Assembly: GCF_002941025.1 (NCBI RefSeq)
Contig: NZ_PTJS01000001.1
Span: 8,521,064-8,585,063 of the forward strand
Length of the DNA stretch: 64,000 nt
Direction of reading: 5' to 3'
Origin: Streptomyces sp. QL37
GTDB lineage: Bacteria; Actinomycetota; Actinomycetes; Streptomycetales; Streptomycetaceae
Part shown: in pieces, positions 44,730 through 53,565 of the stretch
Layout: every line of letters begins with the position of its first letter
How positions within the stretch are numbered: the stretch's first letter is position 1
Position numbers and translations under genes: made by a program
The notes under the pieces: model-generated
The model's input: only the letters and a program-made list of their open reading frames with translations
Databases searched by the model: none
Told to the model about the DNA's origin: nothing

Positions 44730-45773
44730 ATGGGTTCAGGTCAGCTGGTGACGGTGTTCGGCGCCTACGGTCACACCGGGCGGTTCGTGGTCGCGGAACT
44801 GGCCGCACGGGGGTTCGTCCCGGTGCTGTCCGGGCGCAACGCGCAGACCCTGGAGGAGCTGGCCCACGAGCACGGGCTGGAGGCCCGAGTGGCGTCGGTC
44901 GACGACCCCGCCTCGCTGGACCGGGCCCTGGCGGGAACGGCGGCGGTCATCAACTGCGCCGGCCCCTTCGCCTCGACCACCGGCCCCGTGATCGAGGCCG
45001 CGCTCCGCGCGAAGATCCCCTACCTGGACGTGGCCGCCGAACTCGAGGCCAACCTCGACACCTTCGCCCACTACCGCGAGCGGGCCCGCGACGCGGGGGC
45101 GGTGATCGTCCCGGCCATGGCCTTCTTCGGCGGCCTCGGCGACCTACTGACCACCGCGGCTATGGGCGACTGGACCGAGGCCGACGAGGCACACATCGCC
45201 TATGCGCTCAGCAACTGGCACCCCACCGCCGGCACCCGGCTCTCGGGCGCGGTCTCCCGCGAGCGACGCGGCAACCACCGCCTGCGCTACAGCGGCGGAC
45301 AGTTGGAACACCGCACCGACGCCGCACCCACCCTGGAGTGGACCTTCCCGCAACCGATGGGACCCCGGCCGGTGATCGGAGAGTTCACGATGGCCGACGT
45401 CGTCACCGTCCCCCACCACCTCTCCATCCCCGACGTGACCACCTACATGACCGTCGAGGCTGCCCGAGACGTCGCCGCCCCCCACACGCCGGCCCCGACC
45501 GCCACCGACGAGAGCGGGCGATCGAACCAGACCTTCCTCGTCGACGCCGTCGTCCGCTCCGGCGGAGCCGAACGCCGGGCCACGGCCGGCGGCCAGGACA
45601 TCTACGCCGTCACCGCCCCCCTCGTCGTGGAGGCCCTCGAGCGCGTACTGACCGGCCGCACCAAGACCGTCGGCGTCGTCTCCGCCGGCGAGATCTTCGA
45701 CGCCCCCGACTTCCTGCACGCGCTCGACCCGCACATCACACTCGACCTGCACCCGCAGGAGCGGAACGCCTGA
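44730..45773 (+). CDS. Saccharopine dehydrogenase-like/NAD(P)-binding reductase
   Basis: 347 residues. A Rossmann motif at the N-terminus (VTVFGAYGHTGRFV, GxxGxxG at 11-17) is followed by LSGRNAQTLEELA. The central part (INCAGPFASTTGPVIEAALR, PYLDVAAELE) matches the saccharopine dehydrogenase-like/trans-acting enoyl reductase superfamily. No membrane segment is seen. The substrate is not readable. GGGAGCG lies 6 bp before ATG 44730. Paired with the divergent GlxA-type regulator, 89 bp away. Confidence 0.8.
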   Translation: MGSGQLVTVFGAYGHTGRFVVAELAARGFVPVLSGRNAQTLEELAHEHGLEARVASVDDPASLDRALAGTAAVINCAGPFASTTGPVIEAALRAKIPYLDVAAELEANLDTFAHYRERARDAGAVIVPAMAFFGGLGDLLTTAAMGDWTEADEAHIAYALSNWHPTAGTRLSGAVSRERRGNHRLRYSGGQLEHRTDAAPTLEWTFPQPMGPRPVIGEFTMADVVTVPHHLSIPDVTTYMTVEAARDVAAPHTPAPTATDESGRSNQTFLVDAVVRSGGAERRATAGGQDIYAVTAPLVVEALERVLTGRTKTVGVVSAGEIFDAPDFLHALDPHITLDLHPQERNA

Positions 45774-45867
45774 CCCGAGCCATCCGCCCGGCCGTCGGGG
45801 GCACGCCCTCAGCGAGCCGTGACGACATGGGCGTCGGCGTCCTCGTTCGAATTCCTCACCTTCACGG

Positions 45868-45924
45868 GTGCTGCCCGAAGTCCTGAACAAACGCTGCCCG
45901 AACTCGTGAACAAAGCCAGACGTC
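45868..45924 (-). repeat. Right arm of 57-bp imperfect inverted repeat
   Basis: Reverse complement starts GACGTCTGGCTTTGTTCACG, the same as the left arm at 43556 apart from nine mismatches in 57. It also carries the two tandem GTTCA-n-ACTTCGGGC units. The 2369-bp unit bounded by the two arms contains only the regulator and the reductase. Confidence 0.75.
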
Positions 45925-46145
45925 GGAAAGGAATCTCGGCCGGCGCGTCATGCAGACCACGGTTCTGCTCCCCTGAGCCCTGTGGGCTCTCACGACAGCA
46001 CTGCTCTGCGAGCCCGCTGGATACCGCACCGGACTTGTACGCCCTGCTCCGACGGTGGCCTTCTTGGCCGAGCTCTGTGTGCGGGCGATCCGGCCGTACC
46101 GTGACAGGTCCAGTAAGCCGTCTCAGACGGTTCCGGGTCATGATC

Positions 46146-46253
46146 GAATGATGCAGAACGAATGATGCATAAGCACTAAGGGGGTTCCCCTGCAGAGGGA
46201 TCCCCATGCCGATGCCGGGAAAGGCACAAGCGCACAAGCCTCGCTGACGAGGC
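46146..46253 (+). other. Candidate origin of transfer upstream of relaxase
   Basis: Two direct copies of GAATGATGCA (46146-46155 and 46160-46169) are followed by an inverted repeat, GGGGTTCCC and GGGATCCCC (within 46181-46205), and a perfect hairpin GCCTCG-CTGA-CGAGGC (46238-46253), all within 130 bp of the relaxase start. This arrangement is typical of oriT regions, but no nick consensus can be claimed. Confidence 0.4.
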
Positions 46254-46274
46254 AGCACGAAACGGGGGTGGCCG

Positions 46275-49200
46275 GTGGCCTGGGTGACGGCGATCCGCGA
46301 CGACGAGCAGGTCGAGTACCGGCTGCGGGAGCAGGCCGGGTGCTCGGTCGTGGCGTCCGACGCGGTGGTCCAGGACGTCTCCGGCGTGGCGCCGGAACAG
46401 CAGCTCCGGGAGGAGGGTGACGCCGCTCTCGTGTGGATGGGCAGTGGTCTCGCGGCCGTCGGGCTGACCGAGGGGGCGGTGCTGGATGCGGAGGGCAAGG
46501 AGGCTGCCCGGCAGTTGATGGTGGGCTGTCGCCCGGAGACGGGCGCCCGGCTCATCCGTACGCAGACGTCGGTCCGCGCGCACCAGAGGGCGAAGCTGAC
46601 GACCGCCCGGCTGGTCGAGGCGATCGAGGCCGCGGCGGGGGAGAAGGGCCTGGCGGCCGCCGAGCTGCTGGAGGGCAAGCCGAAGCAGCAGAAGGTGCTC
46701 GCTCAGCAGCAGCGGATGGTTCACCGCCAGGGTGACCGGCACCGGATGCAGGTGACCACTCTGCACAAGCTCGCCCGCGCCGCCGGCCTCTCACTGGACG
46801 AGGTCTACGGCGGGACCGAGCTGGTGGAGGCGCGGGCGTACGCGGAGCAGCGGGTCGATGACCGGGTCCGTGGCTGGGACCTGATGCTGGACCTCCCCAA
46901 GAGCGACAGCGTCCTGCCGGGGCTCATGGGCGAGCTGGACGAGCGGGCGTACCGCGAGCTGGTGCACCGGGCGACGCGCGACACGATCCGGGAGTTCGAG
47001 CGCTGGGTCGGGTACGCGGTCGGCTCCGAGGACGGACAGCCGTTCCGGCTCGCGACCGGTGGTCTCCTCGCGTGGGCGGTGGAGCACCAGGCGGCCCGGC
47101 CGATGGGGGAGGGGCTGCCCGGCGACCCGCACCTCCATCTGCACGTGACGATCGCCAACATGGGCCTGTGCGAGGACGGTGAGTGGCGCTCCATCGGCAA
47201 CTCCGGCCAGGACCTGCACCGTCACGCGGCCGCTGCCGACGCCTACTTCAAGGCCCGCGTCCGCTCGCTCACCCACCTGCGGTTCGGCGTGCGCAGGCAG
47301 CAGGCCGAGCGGACCGGGGCCTGGGAGGTCGACGGGATTCCCGAGCCCGTGCGCGACCTGTTCTCCCGTCGTCACGGCAGGATCGTGGACCTCGCCGGGG
47401 GCGAGGCAGGACGCCAGGAGCGTGACCGTGCCGCCGCCGAGACGCTGCGCGCCAAGCATGCGGCGGACGCGGCGACGATGCGCGGGAGCTGGCGGCAGCG
47501 TGCTGAGGAAGCCGGGGCCGATGTCGACGCGATGGTCGCGGCCGCTGCCCCTGGACCACCCGGCCCGGACAGCGGCCCCACCTTCGACGGGCCCACGCCC
47601 GGACCCCGCGTGCCGTCGCCCGCAGACCTCGCCGCGATCGTGTTCCACCCCGAGACCGGCCTCACCCGGAGCGAGAGGACGTTCAGCCGTGCGCAGCTCC
47701 TCGCGGCGATCGGCAACGCGCTGGAGTACGGCCCGGACGACGCCCCCGGCCGCCTGGACCAGCTCGCCGACGACGTGCTGGACGTAGCCGGGTACGCGGT
47801 GCGCGCACCGGACTACGGATCCACCGTCATGACGTCGACGGCCCGCTACACGACGCAGAGCATCCTGGATGCGGAGGCGTACGTCCGGGAGCAGGCGCTC
47901 GCCCGGCACGGCGAGGGCCGGGTCGCGCTGACCGCCGATCAGGCGGTGGCAGCCATCTGCGTCTTCCAGGTCGCGGTGGGCTTCGAGCTGTACGGCGAGC
48001 AGCGCGCGGCGGTTACCCGGTTGCTGACCGGCGGGCACGGCATCGACACGGTCGTCGGCGTCGCCGGGGCGGGCACGTCGACGGTGATGGAGGCGTGCCG
48101 GATCGGGTGGGACGCGACCGGCACCACCTACGCCGGGGCTTGCCTGAGCGCCGTGGCCGCCCAGAACCTCACCCGGTCCTCCGGGATTCCGGCGCGTACG
48201 GTCGAGGACTGGCTCCAGCGGATCCGCACCGGCAGCGGCCTCACCGGAGTCGACGTTCTGGTCATCGACGAGGCCACGACGGTGGACGACCGGGCAGCCG
48301 AGCTGCTCATGCGCGAGGCGGCCCGCACCGGCACGCAGATCATCGGCGTCGGCGACCCTCGCCGGCTCCGGGCGATCGGGGCCGCTGACTGGTATCGCGA
48401 GGTCCACCGGCTGATCGGCGGGATCACCCTGCACGAGAGCCGCCGCCAGGAGGACGCCGCCGAACGGCACGCGCTGGAGGTCTAGCGCAGCGGCGACCAC
48501 GGCCAGGCCCAGCGCCTGCTCGCCGACCGGGGCCGCGTCCACCCCACCGAGTCCGCCGACGAGGCCCGCTCCCAGATCCTCACCGCGTGGGACGAACTGC
48601 GCCGCGACCGCTGGTCCGGCACCCACGATCTCGTCGACGAGCTGGTGTTGCTCGCCGCCCGCACCGCCGACGTCGACGCGCTCAACGCCGGGGCCCAGCA
48701 GATCCGCCGCGCCGCCGGCGAACTCGGCGCCGAGCACGCCTACGCCCTGCCCGGCGGCAACCGGCTCACGCTCGCAGCCGGGGACGCGGCGCGAGTCCGC
48801 GTCGACGACCACGGGAACGGGCCGGACCTGCTGAACGGGTACCGGGCCGTCGTCAGCGAGATCGCCGAGGACGGGCGGATCGAGATCACGTGGCGTTCCC
48901 GCACGCCGGGCGAGGACGCCGCCGTCACGTCCGCGTGGCTGACGCCGGACCAGGTCGTCTCCGGGGCCCTGTCCCTCGGGTACGCCATGACGATCGCGGC
49001 CTCGCAGGGGATGACCTACGACACGAGCCTGCTGTACGGGCACGGCGCCAACGCCTTCGCGACGTACCCGGGGCTGACCCGGGGCAAGCGGGCCAACCAC
49101 CTGTGGCTCCCGCTCGCGGTCATCGAGAACGAGGACACCCGGGCCCGGCTCGGTGACGCCCGCACCGACAAGGAGCGCCTGGAGCGTGCCGTGGAAGCCT

Positions 49201-50321
49201 TCGCCCGGTATCTCGGGCAGTCGCGACCGGACCCGATGATCTCCGACCTGCTCCACGAACCGCCGGCCTCGGCCCTCGTGCCGTCGCCGACCCGTACCCA
49301 GGCCGTCAGGGCCGGCGCCGCACGCGCCCGGTCGGCCACCGTACACGACCAGCGCCGGCACGAGTACCGACGGGCGGACGAGCCGAAGCAGCTCCTGGCC
49401 GGCGTGCAGGAGGAGCGGGAGCTGGCCGGCGTACGGGCGTGGAACCGCCGCCCGTACGGCGACCGCACCGATGAGGAACTGAGCCGGCTGATCGCCGCAG
49501 GTCCCCTCAACGCCGGGCGCGAGGACAGGGCGGCCGCAGAAGCCGAGGAGACCGAGCGCGCGTTGTTGGAGCAGATCGCGGCCGACAAGGCCTGCGGGGA
49601 GACCCGGGGCCGACGGGAGGTCGCACCCATCTACCCGCTGCTCGATCGCGCCGACGAGCAGCTGGCCGTCGCACGTACCGAGCAGGCCCGAGAGGCAGCT
49701 GCGGCGGAGTCGGCGGCCAAGGCTGACGAGCGTGTCCGCGTCCTGGCCGCTGCCGATGGCAAGGGCCGGATCGCCTTGCGCCTGGCGGGCACGTCCCGCA
49801 AGGAGCACCGGCAGCTCACCCAGCAGGCCACCGGGGAACGCGCTGCGGGGTGGCGGGAGGCTGCCGACGCGCGGGCCGAAGCCCGCCGTGCGGTCGAGGC
49901 CGCGTGGGAGCTCGTGCGCAGCAGCCCGTACGCGGCCGTACTCGGCGCTACGGAGGGCCAGGCCCCGGACATCGACACTCTCGCGGCCCGGCTCACAGAG
50001 ATGCGCGAGGCCCGGGTGCCCGCCCGCGTCCAGCAGATCGACACGGGTGACGAGAGGCGCCTCTCCCGCGCTCACGGGCAGGCGGCCGCTGCCCGGGAGA
50101 ACGCGGCCGTGTACCGGGCGGTCGCTGTCGATGCACGGACCGAGCAGAGCCTGCGTGTGCGGATCGCCGAACAGCATCCCAAGGTCCACGAGTCCGAGGC
50201 GAACGCCCGCACCGACCTGCGATCAGCGCAGTCGCCCCGAAGTGCCCGTGTCGCGGACCAGGGCCCGCGCCCGTATCAGCCGCCTGTGCAGAGCCGTACA
50301 GGTCCGCGCCGGACTCCTTGA
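46275..50321 (+). pseudogene. TraA/MobF-type relaxase-helicase, nonsense-interrupted
   Basis: An open frame of 1348 codons is broken by one TAG at 48483-48485. The N-terminal TrwC relaxase domain (1-about 400) has the three-His metal motif PHLHLHVTIANM near 287. The helicase-like domain has Walker A GVAGAGTST, where the invariant Lys is Thr601, and a Walker B-like VLVIDEATT. After the stop the same frame continues with GYAMTIAASQGMTYDTSLLY (helicase end) and a long Ala/Arg/Glu coiled C-terminus. The family nicks oriT and unwinds the plasmid for transfer. Two lesions make it very likely inactive as a helicase. GTG 46275 follows GGGGGTGG. Confidence 0.85.
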
Positions 50322-50407
50322 CAAGAGCGCCCACCGCAAGCAAGGGGGCTTGTGCTCGTCACGGCGGTGCAGGCGTCGGCATCGTCCAGTCACGCCATCG
50401 TTCTCCG

Positions 50408-50737
50408 TTACTTCAGTCCAGTCTGTGGGTTGCAGATCTGGCAGGGCTCGATGTCGGGCTCGGCCAGTGCGATCACTGCTTCCTCGCGGTTGATGTAGCC
50501 GAAGTCGTTCTTGTACAAGGTGCAGTTCCCGCGGTGCAGCAGTGCGCTGCTGCTGGAGCGCTGCGGCTGGATCTTCCACGACTGTTCCGCCAGTGCCTGC
50601 TCCCGCCGGCGCTTGTCGTGCTTCTCCTGTGCCTCGAGTTCGCGGACCCTCTGGTCCGCCAATCGCAACTGCCAGGCCAGGTACTCGCGCGTGGCCCGCC
50701 ATTTGTCGAGCCGGGAGATTCCACCGGGATCCGACAC
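50408..50737 (-). CDS. Plasmid-type conserved protein, function unknown
   Basis: 109 residues. A helical, charged N-terminus (LDKWRATREYLAWQLRLADQ, RVRELEAQEKHDKRRREQA) forms a probable coiled coil, and a C-terminal segment holds two Cys-containing motifs (RGNCTLYKN and EPCQICNPQTG) that could bind zinc. The CxxC close to the C-terminus and GNC upstream suggest a small metal site. It begins 5 bp after the stop of the next gene on the same strand, so they form an operon beside the relaxase. Confidence 0.65.
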   Translation of the reverse strand: MSDPGGISRLDKWRATREYLAWQLRLADQRVRELEAQEKHDKRRREQALAEQSWKIQPQRSSSSALLHRGNCTLYKNDFGYINREEAVIALAEPDIEPCQICNPQTGLK

Positions 50738-50742
50738 CGGAC

Positions 50743-51018
50743 TCAGGCCGCCTCGTCCACGGCTGCGATCTCATTCCCATGGGTGTGCTCAGGGCTCATC
50801 CGCCCCTGCGGCGCCTCGCCCGCCGTCAGTGCCGCCCAGAACGGGTGCGTCGACACCGCGGTGCTCAGCTCGAGGAACTCGGCCCGCAACCGGGCCGCCT
50901 TACCGGGCATCGGCTCGGCCGGCCGCGGCAGTGTCCGGGCGTACTCCTCGTATGCAGAGCGGGTCCGGTGCAGGGCGAGCTGGGCTTCGCGCAGGTCCTG
51001 GGGGAAGCAGTCGTACAT
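50743..51018 (-). CDS. Small plasmid-type protein (paralogue of 18308)
   Basis: 91 residues from ATG 51018; an upstream GTG at 51024 is possible, but GGGGTGG fits the ATG better. It shares FPQDL-x-EAQ-x-AL, LP-x-PAEPMPG and LELSTAVSTHPFWAAL with the protein at 18308-18655. It lacks the insert between PMPG and LEL found there and has its own Asn/His-rich tail. Soluble and helical; function unknown. First gene of a two-gene operon with 50408-50737. Confidence 0.65.
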   Translation of the reverse strand: MYDCFPQDLREAQLALHRTRSAYEEYARTLPRPAEPMPGKAARLRAEFLELSTAVSTHPFWAALTAGEAPQGRMSPEHTHGNEIAAVDEAA

Positions 51019-51584
51019 GGCCACCCCGTAATGATACGTCTGTTCGAATTCGTGTGGCGAATGCTGGCCGGGCCGTGCGAGAGGGATCGCTCGAAGAGCA
51101 TCCGGTGAGGCCGGGAGGTGCGGGAGCGGCACGCGCCTGCGGTGGTGAGTTTGTTCGAGTGCTCGCCGTCTGGCTGCAGCCGGCCCCCGCTGCCCGGTGA
51201 TGTGTTCCGCCTCACGGCCCCTGGGCGTACGGGACTGGAACATCTCTGGGTGGCGGTGCGTTCCTGTGCGTGTGGGTACGGAGGGGACTGTGTCCCCGGG
51301 CCTCACCTATAGCCCATGGGGAAGATCGTTCGGCTGAAGCCCCATGGAGCCCTCCGCCGAGAGGCGACCGCCCTCCGCGCCCACACCCTTGTCCGCCCCG
51401 GCTGGCCCCCCGACCAGTCGGGGCTTTCCCGTGCTTGCGGCCGCCGGCCGGTCGTCGGATTCCTCCGAGGTCTCGTTCAGGCCGCGTGACCGGAAGTGAT
51501 CTTCTGGTGACGTGCTGTCAGTGCTGGCTGCTTTGATGGATCGGCTGCGCAAGGGGGCGCGGCCCGGTGGGGGAGGGGTTCGTC
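51019..51584. other. Intergenic, no recognisable gene
   Basis: About 570 bp between divergent plasmid-type units. No convincing gene seen. It should contain the promoters for both sides. Confidence 0.4.
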
Positions 51585-51944
51585 GTGCCGTGGGTGAGAC
51601 CGTACGTGCGCAGGGACGGAACGAGGGTGAAAGGTCATTCCCGGTGGGCTGCGGGTGGGCGCCGGGAGATGTCGGTCGTAGTCATGTTCGGGCTGGCGGT
51701 TGTCGTGCTGGGCAATCCCTCGGGCTCGGGCTCGGGCTCGGCCGACGGTCCGGACCAGACACAGAGGCCGGGGTCGACCGCGGTGTACCCGGTCACGTTC
51801 CCCGGGACGCAGAAGTCGACGACGACCCTGCCGAGACCTCAGCCGACCGTGTCGTACCCGATCGCGTTCCCCGAGACGCGAACAGCTCCGGCGCCGCGGT
51901 CCACGGTGACGTACCCGATCCCGTGGGACAGGAGCCACCGATGA
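51585..51944 (+). CDS. Small protein upstream of Mrr-like nuclease
   Basis: 119 residues. The start region VRPYVRRDGTRVKGHSRW is a short conserved N-terminal module found in Streptomyces plasmid proteins. A hydrophobic segment follows (SVVVMFGLAVVVLG), then a Ser/Thr/Pro-rich tail with repeated VTYP or VSYP units (AVYPVTFPG, TVSYPIAFP, TVTYPIPWD). GTG 51585 has GGGGAGGGG 7 bp upstream; GTG 51567 is an alternative. Its stop overlaps the nuclease start as ATGA, so the two are coupled. Function unknown. Confidence 0.6.
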   Translation: MPWVRPYVRRDGTRVKGHSRWAAGGRREMSVVVMFGLAVVVLGNPSGSGSGSADGPDQTQRPGSTAVYPVTFPGTQKSTTTLPRPQPTVSYPIAFPETRTAPAPRSTVTYPIPWDRSHR

Positions 51945-52648
51945 CCGCCCGCCGACCCGTCGGCCGACCCGCCCGCCGACGCGGACGGCCCCGGTCACGT
52001 GTGCGTAAGCAGGCTTACACGGGTGGCGAGGTGCTCGTCGGCGTCGTCGCCACCGTGTGGTTGGTCGCCGCTCTGATGGACTGGCTCGCCGCCCACCCCT
52101 GGGTCCTGCCTCTCATCCTGCTGACGGCGCTAGCCGGCGCTTTCCTCTGGTTCCGGCTCCGCGTACAGGGCGAGCGGCAACGACAAGCACGGACGAGGGC
52201 CCTCAGATACCCGATGGCCGTGCTGGACCAGCTGCACCACCGCCAGTTCGAGTACGCGATACGTGACCTGATGCTCCGCGACGGCTGCCCGGACGCCGTC
52301 CAGGTCGGCGGCGCCGGCGACAACGGCGCGGACGTCAAGGCCACCGACCCCTACGGCCGCCGTTGGGTCATCCAGTGCAAACACCGCCGCGCCGGCCTCG
52401 CCGGAGCAGCCGTCGGAACACCGGACCTGCACGTCCTGAACGGCACCGGACGCCCCGTGCACAAGGGCGACGTCATCGTGCTGGTCACCAACGGCCGCTT
52501 CACGCAACCGGCCACCGACTTCGCCAGATCTCAGCGCCTGCACCTGGTCGACCGGCCCACCCTGGCCTCATGGGCAGCAGGCTCACGCCCGCTGTGGGAG
52601 CTGCTGCGGGCAGTGCCGCCTCCCCGCAGGCCGGCCTCGCCCTCGTGA
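51941..52648 (+). CDS. Membrane-anchored Mrr-like restriction endonuclease domain
   Basis: 235 residues. A very basic N-terminus (ARRRGRPRSRVRK) is followed by two membrane helices at about 30-48 and 53-71, then an Mrr-type PD-(D/E)xK domain at about 90-200. The domain has the family start LHHRQFEYAIRDLMLRDGC, the Asp in GDNGADVKAT and the QCK of VIQCKHRR. Mrr proteins cleave DNA, often methylated; membrane-anchored versions are known but poorly studied. Start ATG 51941 follows AGGAG. Next to the decayed conjugation genes, so it may be a plasmid-borne defence gene. Confidence 0.8.
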   Translation: MTARRPVGRPARRRGRPRSRVRKQAYTGGEVLVGVVATVWLVAALMDWLAAHPWVLPLILLTALAGAFLWFRLRVQGERQRQARTRALRYPMAVLDQLHHRQFEYAIRDLMLRDGCPDAVQVGGAGDNGADVKATDPYGRRWVIQCKHRRAGLAGAAVGTPDLHVLNGTGRPVHKGDVIVLVTNGRFTQPATDFARSQRLHLVDRPTLASWAAGSRPLWELLRAVPPPRRPASPS

Positions 52649-52887
52649 GGACCGCTTTCGGGCTCATGCCGTCGGGACTCGGTGGGTACGTCACGAGAGG
52701 TCGCCGCGGGAGTACTCGCCTGATCCATCAGTGAGCGTGTCCAGTAAGGGACCTGGGCCGTCTCTTCTGGATCTTGGTACGGAGGAGCCCGTTCGCCGCG
52801 AGCGCACGCAGTCCTACGCTCGATCTACTGAAGTCAGGCGCACTGAGCACCCCCTCCGATCGTGGGCCGCCGGCCCCTGTCGGCTGC

Positions 52888-53565
52888 TCAGTCGGGTGGG
52901 ACGGCTCGGTCGATGATCCGATATCCCACGCCGGGTGTGGTGACGATGACCGGGGGGTCGCCGAGTTTGCGGCGCAGGCGGCTGATGGTCACCGTGACCG
53001 TGTTGGTGAACGGGTCGGCGTGCTCGTCCCAGACCTGTTCGAGGAGGCCTTCCGCGCTGAGGAAGGCGGGGCTCGCCTTCAGGAGGGCTTCGAGTACCGC
53101 GAATTCCTTGACGGAGAGATCGAGTTGGCGGCCGTCGCGGCTGGCGGTGCGGCGCATCGGGTCGAGGTCGACGCCCGCCGCGCTCAGGGTGCGGGACCGG
53201 GCTGCGGGGCGGCGGCGGGCCAGGGCGTGGATGCGCAGGACGAGTTCGGGAAAGTGGAAGGGCTTGGCGAGGTAGTCGTCAGCACCCAGGGTCAGGCCGC
53301 TGACGCGGTCGCCGGGTGAGTCGGCGGCAGTCAGCATCAGGACCATCACGCGGCCGTACCGCTCGGTGATCATCTGGCAGAGGGTGTCGCCATGGATGCC
53401 TGGCAGGTCGCGGTCGAGCACGACGACCTCGTACGCGTTGACGTCCAGCTTGGCCGCGGCATCGAGCCCGTCGTGGGCCACGTCCACGGCCATGCCCTGG
53501 TCGCGCAGTCCCTCGGCGATGACTTCGGCGAGGGGGCGGGCGTCCTCGACCACCAGGACTCTCAA
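52888..53565 (-). CDS. OmpR/PhoB-family response regulator
   Basis: 225 residues. Receiver domain with acidic Asp8, phospho-acceptor Asp51 (VVVLDRDLPG) and Lys101 (LAKPF), then a winged-helix DNA-binding domain (TVTVTISRLRRKLGD, VGYRI near the end). Its 5' ATG overlaps the histidine kinase stop (ATGA), the normal arrangement is reversed here: the regulator gene is first and the kinase follows on the same strand. The pair is divergent from the ABC exporter operon, which is its likely target. Confidence 0.92.
   Translation of the reverse strand: MRVLVVEDARPLAEVIAEGLRDQGMAVDVAHDGLDAAAKLDVNAYEVVVLDRDLPGIHGDTLCQMITERYGRVMVLMLTAADSPGDRVSGLTLGADDYLAKPFHFPELVLRIHALARRRPAARSRTLSAAGVDLDPMRRTASRDGRQLDLSVKEFAVLEALLKASPAFLSAEGLLEQVWDEHADPFTNTVTVTISRLRRKLGDPPVIVTTPGVGYRIIDRAVPPD

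Noticed and set aside
46791..50189. Very long open frame (over 1100 codons) on the minus strand opposite the relaxase
   Set aside because: It is the antisense shadow of a high-GC gene. The plus frame has recognisable relaxase and helicase motifs; the minus frame has none.
51721..51750. Short GGGCTC repeats as a CRISPR or microsatellite
   Set aside because: Only a Gly-Ser coding repeat of four units inside the small membrane protein. No spaced repeats of CRISPR type occur anywhere in the window.
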